Of a stretch of DNA of 8,689 nucleotides, positions 4,818-8,689 are shown piece by piece. The notes under the pieces are model-generated. The model ran no database searches and was not told the DNA's origin. It saw only the letters and a program-made list of their open reading frames with translations. Numbering within the stretch: position 1 is the stretch's first letter; each line of letters opens with the position of its first letter. Location: the NCBI GenBank assembly GCA_900770635.1, contig CAAGLB010000145.1, positions 1 to 8,689 of the forward strand. The letters run 5' to 3'. The position numbers and the translations under genes were made by a program. The stretch is from an uncultured Alistipes sp. (GTDB lineage Bacteria > Bacteroidota > Bacteroidia > Bacteroidales > Rikenellaceae).

Positions 4818-5127
4818 AGATGTCGGCTACCACTACATCATTTTCGAGGACGGCAGGGTGGAAGAGGGGCGTTCCATCGAGTTCCAGGGTGCCCACTGCA
4901 AACGAGGTGGCCACAACCGTCACTCCATCGGTATAGCATACGTCGGTGGTCTCAATGCCCAAGGTGTCACAGAGGACACCCGCACACCCGCCCAGCGCAC
5001 TTCAATGCTCCTACTCATCCGCAAGCTATCGTTAAAGTACCATATACCCGTATATGGTCACCGAGACTTCGACAAAACCAAATTCTGCCCATGCTTCGAC
5101 GCACACACAGAGTATTCGTGGCTTTAG
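4705..5127 (+). CDS. N-acetylmuramoyl-L-alanine amidase (endolysin, T7-lysozyme type)
   Basis: A 140-aa single-domain Amidase_2 enzyme that would cleave the amide bond between N-acetylmuramic acid and the peptide in peptidoglycan. Zinc ligands by analogy with T7 lysozyme are H13 (IIIHCTA), H119 (GHRDF) and C128; Y42 (GYHYII) and K126 (KFCP, lysine two residues before the cysteine) match the catalytic Tyr and Lys. The motif NRHSIGIAYVGG (71-82) is typical of the family. There is no signal peptide, so export needs the holin. The start at 4705 is forced, because the next ATG would remove H13. The gene overlaps the holin by 113 bases and the spanin by 37, making a tightly nested lysis cassette. 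Full length for the family. Confidence 0.93.
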   Translation: MVPLTQIKEIIIHCTANRPGCKMTMQDFRRLHRARGYEDVGYHYIIFEDGRVEEGRSIEFQGAHCKRGGHNRHSIGIAYVGGLNAQGVTEDTRTPAQRTSMLLLIRKLSLKYHIPVYGHRDFDKTKFCPCFDAHTEYSWL

Positions 5128-5498
5128 TGGTCATGTGCCTGGTTGAATCCTGCAAAACCGTCCATGAGTGTACGCAGCTGGCCGTTGACACCACGAAGTT
5201 ACAGAACACGGTGGCGAAATCATTTCATTTCGCACTGTCAGATACCATTGACTTTTGGTTGCTCGATGTGGATAGTACACGCCCATCACGACGCATGGTA
5301 CGTCACACCCAAGTTGAGCAACGCGACACCACAGAGGCCAACGGTGAAGTGTCTCGCATGAAGAAGCACGCCGCGCGCGTCGTGCATAATCATGCGGCCA
5401 CTTCACCGTCAGCCTCTCATATGAATCTTTGGTTATATATAAAGTTGTGTTTGATTATTATCGTTTTAATGTTAATTATCGGTAAACTCAAAGTTTGA
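5091..5498 (+). CDS. Putative unimolecular spanin (lipoprotein with C-terminal TM)
   Basis: A 135-aa protein with a basic start (MLRRTHR), a hydrophobic stretch (8-18) and a lipobox-like VESC with Cys21 as the predicted lipidation site. A soluble part of about 90 residues follows (22-112), then a C-terminal membrane segment (about 113-131, LWLYIKLCLIIIVLMLIIG) and a short basic end. One chain anchored to the outer membrane by a lipid and to the inner membrane by a helix is the layout of u-spanins such as T1 gp11 (known), which fuse the two membranes at the end of lysis. Its place right after holin and amidase fits. The gene begins inside the amidase gene. The Glu in the lipobox is unusual but tolerable. 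No sequence homologue is recognised. Confidence 0.7.
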   Translation: MLRRTHRVFVALVVMCLVESCKTVHECTQLAVDTTKLQNTVAKSFHFALSDTIDFWLLDVDSTRPSRRMVRHTQVEQRDTTEANGEVSRMKKHAARVVHNHAATSPSASHMNLWLYIKLCLIIIVLMLIIGKLKV

Positions 5499-5550
5499 TT
5501 GTTTTAGGTTAGTAGACTTGGTATGAATAATGTACCGTTCCGAAAAGTTG

Positions 5551-5631
5551 GTGCTTTCTAATTCATAGCACAATCGGGTTAAGCGTAACCCAAGAGCGTG
5601 ACACCGTCCGGGAGGCTGGTGTCACGCTTTT
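5551..5631 (+). terminator. Terminator of the structural/lysis operon with two preceding hairpins
   Basis: Hairpin 1 is GTGCT/AGCAC (5551-5555/5567-5571). Hairpin 2 is GGGTTA/TAACCC (5576-5581/5586-5591). Hairpin 3 is AGCGTGACACC/GGTGTCACGCT (5595-5605/5618-5628), 11 bp, with a short T tail to 5631. The last is a credible intrinsic terminator about 100 bases after the spanin stop; its short T tract makes full efficiency uncertain. Confidence 0.75.
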
Positions 5632-5647
5632 ACGTAAAGTTTACGTA
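5629..5647. repeat. TTTACGTA direct repeat pair
   Basis: TTTACGTA occurs at 5629-5636 and again at 5640-5647, 11 bp apart, so on the same face of the helix. The first is part of the palindrome TTTACGTAAA. The pair sits just upstream of the replication-operon promoter and could bind a regulator. Confidence 0.45.
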
Positions 5648-5663
5648 GATTTTTCCCAAAAAA

Positions 5664-5695
5664 TTTGCATCATCGAGGATATTTCCCTAATTTTG
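5664..5695 (+). promoter_or_regulatory. Consensus Bacteroidota promoter of the replication operon
   Basis: TTTG (5664-5667), a 20-bp spacer and TAATTTTG (5688-5695) match the Bacteroidota consensus at every fixed position. The start should lie near 5702. The eight-base direct repeat CGAGGATA occurs in the spacer (5674-5681) and at the start site (5704-5711), 30 bp apart, which is a good position for a repressor to block initiation. Confidence 0.88.
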
Positions 5696-5701
5696 CAGCC
5701 G

Positions 5702-5801
5702 TCCGAGGATAAGAGGCAACGCAGGGGTGCGACCTCCGAACGTAGGCAACGGGCACTGGCAGTGCTTTGGGGGGTCTACAGAAATGTAGGCCTTTCTTTT
5801 T
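5702..5801 (+). ncRNA. Leader RNA ending in terminator-like hairpin (attenuator or small RNA)
   Basis: The roughly 100-base leader contains GAGG/CCTC (5713-5716/5733-5736), GCACT/AGTGC (5753-5757/5761-5765), and a final 8-bp hairpin GGTCTACA-GAAA-TGTAGGCC (5773-5792) followed by the T-rich TTTCTTTTT (5793-5801). AGGCAACG occurs twice (5714-5721, 5744-5751). Transcription may stop here part of the time, making a small RNA or an attenuated message. It fits no riboswitch class I know. Confidence 0.5.
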
Positions 5802-5832
5802 CAAACACAATCGGCATTAAGCTAATTCGTTA

Positions 5833-5899
5833 TTTATCATAAAGCCTGCCACCCGAGTACGGAAATTCGCCCCTACTCAAAGCACAATTTTATGATAAA
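5833..5899 (+). promoter_or_regulatory. Inverted repeat sequestering a start codon
   Basis: TTTATCATAAA (5833-5843) is the exact reverse complement of TTTATGATAAA (5889-5899), which contains the ATG at 5892. A nested GAGTA/TACTC stem could help closure. In the mRNA this would hide the first start codon of the replication operon, so translation may depend on opening of the hairpin. An alternative ATG at 5910 would lie outside it. Confidence 0.5.
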
Positions 5900-6077
5900 C
5901 AAAAGTTCAATGTCTGTGACCGTAAGAAAGGTCACAACAAAAGAGGAAAAGCCCTACTTTTCCCGAGTTATTGACGATACCACTCCAGGTATCGATGTCA
6001 ACGTCATTCTCTCTGCTCTTCGTATGTTATTTCGTGGTGACATGTTCAAAATTACTATTGAGACCTATGGAGAATGA
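5892..6077 (+). CDS. Hypothetical protein, 61 aa
   Basis: I do not recognise this protein. It starts MINKSSMSVTV; the ATG at 5910 (MSVTVRK) is an alternative start. The sequence VRKVTTKEEKPYFSRVID is basic and charged, followed by VDVNVILSALRMLFRGD, probably a helix, and a short strand-like end ITIETYGE. It is soluble and small, and might be a DNA-binding or accessory replication protein given its place as first gene before the SSB and initiator. Its stop overlaps the start of the next small gene, so they are coupled. Confidence 0.6.
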   Translation: MINKSSMSVTVRKVTTKEEKPYFSRVIDDTTPGIDVNVILSALRMLFRGDMFKITIETYGE

Positions 6078-6174
6078 GTTATCACTAAGGCAGGCCGTTG
6101 TCTGCTTTATCATCAATGCAGCTCTCTTTCTGCTGGCTGGTTTAGTGTGTACAATTGAACGTGGAGGGTATTAG
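6067..6174 (+). CDS. Single-pass membrane miniprotein, 35 aa
   Basis: Starts inside the end of the previous gene (ATG at 6067, previous stop 6075-6077), the usual layout of coupled phage genes. The sequence is a polar N-terminus (MENELSLRQ), one hydrophobic segment of about 20 residues (10-29) and a short charged end (ERGGY). The function is unknown; superinfection exclusion, membrane tethering of replication, or a virion minor protein are possible. The longer frame starting at 5971 is less likely because it lies wholly inside the upstream gene. Confidence 0.5.
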   Translation: MENELSLRQAVVCFIINAALFLLAGLVCTIERGGY

Positions 6175-6175
6175 T

Positions 6176-6361
6176 ATGGAGAATTACATTGTAATCAACG
6201 GCATTCGCCACGACCTTGCGAGACAAAAGGGCATTAAGTGCCATGAATGTTCATTGTATGGTTATTGTTGTTCACATGCTACCATAATCTGTGGAATATT
6301 TCCAGATACAAATTGGGACGCTATGTCAGAATATTATTTTGTTTTACACTCAAATTCTTAA
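6176..6361 (+). CDS. Cysteine-rich small protein, 61 aa (possible zinc knuckle)
   Basis: The start at 6176 (MENYIVINGIRHDL) is chosen because the ATG follows a purine-rich GTGGAGGG eight bases upstream and sits right after the previous stop. The short N-terminal part looks like a beta-hairpin; a Cys cluster follows, with C22, C25, C31, C32 and C39 (KCHECSLYGYCC), which could bind a metal. Short proteins with a CxxCSL core occur in many Bacteroidota phages and mobile elements, as far as I recall, but their function is not known. The SSB gene starts four bases beyond its stop. Confidence 0.6.
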   Translation: MENYIVINGIRHDLARQKGIKCHECSLYGYCCSHATIICGIFPDTNWDAMSEYYFVLHSNS

Positions 6362-6365
6362 CATC

Positions 6366-6890
6366 ATGAATCGATTAGAAGTTATCGGAAATCTCGGAGC
6401 CGACGCAGAGGTTAAAGCCGAGAATGGGAAACAGTTCGTATCGTTATCAATCGCAGACACACGCCGACGCAAAAAGGCTGATGGTACCACCCAGGAATCT
6501 ACGATGTGGGTGTCGGCCACCATCAACGGCGACGGTGGCGAGTTATTGAAGTACCTGGTTAAGGGTGCCAAGGTCTGTGCCATCGGCGAAATGGAAGTTC
6601 GCACCTACCACAGTGAGAAGCAGCGTGCCCTGGTCGCTGGCGTGAAGATGTTCGTGCGCGACATCCAGCTAATCAGCACCAACGTGGACGATGTACCACG
6701 CGACCTCTACGACGCTGACGGGGTGGCGCACCATGTGACTAAACATTTCTATTGCGACACGGCGAAGAAAAAGGAACTCTACAACCGTAGCGGTGAGGTT
6801 TTCACTTGCGACAAACAAGGATGGGTGACAAAGCAGGCCGTAACGCCTGCCAGCGAGGCTGCAGCGTCCACAGAATCAGCAAACGAATGA
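6366..6890 (+). CDS. ssb: Single-stranded DNA-binding protein
   Basis: A 174-aa protein. The start at 6366 (MNRLEVIGNLGADAE) gives the typical SSB N-terminus; the longer frame from 6291 would overlap the upstream gene. The OB-fold spans about residues 1-105, with the diagnostic VIGNLGADAEVK, a QFVSLSIAD strand, TMWVSATI (the aromatic core strand) and LVKGAKVCAIGEMEVRTY. A second part with HFYCDTAKKKELYNRSG follows. The end, STESANE, is not the DDDIPF-type acidic tip that recruits host repair and replication proteins, so this SSB may act mainly as a coat for the phage's single strands. Position two genes before the initiator supports a role in rolling-circle replication. Confidence 0.92.
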   Translation: MNRLEVIGNLGADAEVKAENGKQFVSLSIADTRRRKKADGTTQESTMWVSATINGDGGELLKYLVKGAKVCAIGEMEVRTYHSEKQRALVAGVKMFVRDIQLISTNVDDVPRDLYDADGVAHHVTKHFYCDTAKKKELYNRSGEVFTCDKQGWVTKQAVTPASEAAASTESANE

Positions 6891-6900
6891 TTTTTGACCT

Positions 6901-7128
6901 ATGATTGAAACCAACGTCCGATGCAGGCTTTTGCAAATATGTGACGAACTAAAGGCCGAGGGGTACCGGGTGACCGGCTCCCTCGGCTCTACCGTTTTTG
7001 CCCTACGTCACCACAACGGAAACCGCATGACCATCACCTATACCGATGGAAAAATCGGCTACATCAAAAACGGCCGTCTCGTCAAAACGGAACCCGTCAA
7101 ATCCGTCACTGCCTCTCCCGGCACGTAA
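6901..7128 (+). CDS. Hypothetical protein, 75 aa, between SSB and Rep
   Basis: I do not recognise this protein. It starts ten bases after the SSB stop. The N-terminus is helical with three charged groups (MIETNVRCRLLQICDELKAEG), followed by a predicted beta-meander with YRVTGSLGSTVFALRHHNGN, MTITYTDGKIGYIKNGRLV and a flexible tail. The sequence is basic overall and without membrane segments. Lying between SSB and initiator in a single operon, it could be a replication accessory or regulator, but that is inference from position only. Confidence 0.6.
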   Translation: MIETNVRCRLLQICDELKAEGYRVTGSLGSTVFALRHHNGNRMTITYTDGKIGYIKNGRLVKTEPVKSVTASPGT

Positions 7129-7167
7129 AAAACCCGAAGCAGAACAAGACGAGAGTTAATTTGTATC

Positions 7168-8421
7168 ATGATTGATAGGTGTGTCAACATCGACTGGCTC
7201 GAGGTTTACTGTTTGGAGGATGCGCTAACGTACCCTCACAATGCCGAGTTCTTCCGTAAGCAGGGCCTGCACGTAGTAGAACGTGAGTACGGCACACCCG
7301 TCTATCATGAAATGTTTACAATCTTCGACCACCGTGATATGCCACTAATAGAAGTACGCAGAAACCCAAAGTCAGCCATCGGCAAGCAGATACACGGCGT
7401 TCTTGACCCTAATGCTTGTCACGTCCGACTAACAAACCGCACATGCTACTTTAATCAGCCCGTGCAACTCCTGCAAACTTTTCTCGAGCAGTACGGGCTA
7501 CATCTTCAGAGAATCAGCCGTCTCGATATCTGTTTAGACTTCACCAAGTTCGATTACGGTGACGACCCAGCCGACTTCATGGCACGTTATTTCAAACACC
7601 GCTACTCCAAGATAAACCAAGCAAACATACGTGCCCACGGTAAAGACATGTGGGATGGACGCTTATGGAACTCTGTGGCATGGGGTAACAAGAAATCCAT
7701 GATAGGTACCAAGTTCTACAACAAGAGCATGGAACTTCGTGAAAAGGCAGACAAGCCGTATATACGGCAAGCATGGTGTGCAGCTCATTTGATTGACAAT
7801 GCAGACACCGGGGAGAAATTCACCAAGAATGACGATGGAACCATCACCACCACCAAGCCCGATGTTTGGCGGGTGGAGTTCTCCATCAAGAGCAGCACAC
7901 GCGGGTGGTTCAGAATCGAGAATGTGAAAGGAGCGAAGAAGCAGTATGAAAGCATAAAACACACGCTTGCTATGTATGAAACCAAGCAGGATTTAATAAA
8001 CATGTTCTTCAGCCTGGCAGACCACTATTTCCACTTTAAATACTTCATGCCCAGCGTCCGCAAAGACCGATGCATCGATAAAATGCTATTCCGCACAAAA
8101 GAGAAGCAGATGCACTACAAACTAGAGAACGTGGCCACCACGACCACACCCGAGAAGTCTGCCCAGCGGCTCATAAACATGCTGACAAAATACCGAGACG
8201 AGCACGTTACTCCCGACATCTACAAAGCATGCAACGTCATCATCGCAAAGTTGCTGGAAGAGGTACACACCATATCCATGCCCATGCCATGGGACATGAC
8301 AGAGGTGAAAGCCTTGCAGCTACTCATACAACGACGCATGCAGGCCAACACGCCACACGCAGAGCGATTAGAGGACATCATCCAGCTACTCAAAGCGACC
8401 GAATCCGAACCGCTCTTCTAA
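7168..8421 (+). CDS. rep: Rolling-circle replication initiator, Rep_trans family
   Basis: A 417-aa protein that should nick one strand at the origin and stay bound through a tyrosine. The N-terminus VNIDWLEVYC (6-15) starts a beta-rich domain. Family features, in order: R118-L-D120-ICLD124, the acidic metal-binding motif; WGNKKSMIGTKFYNKSMEL (172-190) with Y184, matching the YNKxxE motif of pT181-type RepC/RepD where the catalytic Tyr lies; and WRVEFSIK (234-241), the third conserved strand. The C-terminal half (about 260-417) is helical and may bind the origin or a helicase. The family is known from Gram-positive plasmids, ICEs and the CTX phage RstA. The start at 7168 follows TTAATTTGTATC with no Shine-Dalgarno site. 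Confidence 0.85.
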   Translation: MIDRCVNIDWLEVYCLEDALTYPHNAEFFRKQGLHVVEREYGTPVYHEMFTIFDHRDMPLIEVRRNPKSAIGKQIHGVLDPNACHVRLTNRTCYFNQPVQLLQTFLEQYGLHLQRISRLDICLDFTKFDYGDDPADFMARYFKHRYSKINQANIRAHGKDMWDGRLWNSVAWGNKKSMIGTKFYNKSMELREKADKPYIRQAWCAAHLIDNADTGEKFTKNDDGTITTTKPDVWRVEFSIKSSTRGWFRIENVKGAKKQYESIKHTLAMYETKQDLINMFFSLADHYFHFKYFMPSVRKDRCIDKMLFRTKEKQMHYKLENVATTTTPEKSAQRLINMLTKYRDEHVTPDIYKACNVIIAKLLEEVHTISMPMPWDMTEVKALQLLIQRRMQANTPHAERLEDIIQLLKATESEPLF

Positions 8422-8431
8422 CCCTAAAAAA

Positions 8432-8451
8432 GGCGGGACAGTAGTCCCGCC
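8432..8451 (+). terminator. Terminator hairpin after rep
   Basis: GGCGGGAC (8432-8439), loop AGTA, GTCCCGCC (8444-8451). It begins eleven bases after the rep stop and is preceded by an A run (8425-8431), with only GTCGGATTT after it. The T tract on the + strand is weak, while on the minus strand the A run provides a T tail, so the hairpin may end transcription in both directions. Confidence 0.75.
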
Positions 8452-8491
8452 GTCGGATTTCCAATATAAAACTCTCAAAACCAGCACCCAC

Positions 8492-8513
8492 ACACGGTTT
8501 CAACACGGTTTGA
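8492..8513 (+). repeat. Tandem 11-bp direct repeat downstream of rep
   Basis: ACACGGTTTCA (8492-8502) and ACACGGTTTGA (8503-8513) are adjacent and differ by one base. Short direct repeats one helical turn apart near an initiator gene are a common form of initiator binding site, so this is a candidate part of the origin. Only two copies are present. Confidence 0.5.
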
Positions 8514-8586
8514 CTCATGTACGCCCGCACACGCAGGCACACGCATACGCCCGGGTAGTCGGGAGCAGTCACCACGGGCTGGTGGT

Positions 8587-8594
8587 TATATTTG
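8587..8594 (+). promoter_or_regulatory. Possible -7 box facing the GC-rich region
   Basis: TATATTTG matches the Bacteroidota -7 element TAnnTTTG. No TTTG or TTG is seen at the right distance upstream, so the match is partial. If active, transcription would start at about 8601, at the first 29-bp repeat, and read through the folded region to the terminator at 1407-1453 across the circle junction. Confidence 0.3.
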
Positions 8595-8604
8595 AAACCG
8601 GGTC

Positions 8605-8689
8605 ATTGGGGCTCACGCCGTCCCGTGTGGGTCATTGGGGCTCACGCCGTCCCGTGTGGGTCATTGGGGCTCACGCCGTCCCGTGTGGG
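8605..8689. repeat. 29-bp tandem repeat array, right end (2.9 copies)
   Basis: Units start at 8605, 8634 and 8663 and are identical in phase and sequence to those at 1-84; the last is cut at 27 bases by the window end. The matching ends are what a circular molecule assembled through a repeat array would give. A linear molecule with direct terminal repeats is the alternative. Confidence 0.95.

Larger units (their letters stand above)
5499..5891. other. Inter-operon region (393 bases, no gene)
   Basis: Holds three successive hairpins ending in a terminator (5551-5631), a pair of TTTACGTA repeats, a consensus promoter with flanking direct repeats, an attenuator-like hairpin with T-rich tail, and an inverted repeat that covers the next start codon. 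I see no coding sequence. Confidence 0.8.
8422..8604. other. Short non-coding stretch downstream of rep
   Basis: Contains the terminator hairpin, the ACACGGTTT repeats, a stretch rich in CACACGC, a small hairpin ACCAC/GTGGT (8571-8575/8582-8586) and a promoter-like -7 box. It joins directly to the 29-bp repeat array and, around the circle, to the GC-rich region. No gene is seen. Confidence 0.8.

Noticed and set aside
6291..6365. N-terminal extension of the SSB from an upstream ATG
   Set aside because: It overlaps the Cys-rich gene in another frame and adds 25 residues before the normal SSB start MNRLEVIGNLG.

Overview
The window looks like the complete sequence of a small circular phage-like replicon of a Bacteroidota bacterium (Bacteroides/Prevotella type host, inferred). 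Circularity is suggested by the ends: the first 84 bases and the last 85 carry the same 29-bp tandem repeat in the same phase. The host guess rests on three promoters of the Bacteroidota form (TTTG/CTTG, 20 bp, TAnnTTTG), on coding regions without clear Shine-Dalgarno sites, and on the style of several proteins. I found no integrase, terminase, portal, tail or conjugation gene.

Layout. (1) About 1,900 bases around the circle junction (8422-8689 and 1-1645) hold no credible gene. This region is very GC-rich and packed with inverted repeats: a 287-base tract without any adenine (70-356), a cloverleaf-shaped fold (606-684), a 108-base long hairpin (783-890), and a 319-base branched hairpin of roughly 100 base pairs in its main stem (1058-1376), followed on the + strand by an intrinsic terminator (1407-1453). 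(2) 1646-2664 is a leftward operon of four small genes, the last encoding a probable ribbon-helix-helix DNA-binding protein. It has its own promoter (2774-2806) and terminator (1617-1640). (3) 2665-3186 is the divergent control region. (4) 3187-5498 is a rightward late-type operon: a 442-aa putative virion protein, a two-TM holin-like protein, a T7-lysozyme-type amidase, and a lipoprotein with a C-terminal membrane anchor that has the layout of a unimolecular spanin. (5) 5499-5891 holds hairpins, a terminator, a consensus promoter and a structured leader. (6) 5892-8421 is a replication operon: three very small proteins, a single-stranded-DNA-binding protein, a 75-aa unknown, and a rolling-circle initiator of the Rep_trans (pT181 RepC/RepD, RstA) type.

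Reading of the whole: an initiator plus SSB points to rolling-circle replication through single-stranded DNA. A compact holin-endolysin-spanin set points to lytic release from a Gram-negative cell. Only one gene is large enough to be a main capsid protein. The best guess is a small ssDNA phage, or a capsid-poor satellite, in a group I cannot place in Microviridae, Inoviridae or the FLiP group. The folded GC-rich region is the least explained part and could serve as replication origin, packaging signal or noncoding RNA. No searches or folding programs were run; pairings were worked out by eye and family names come from remembered motifs.
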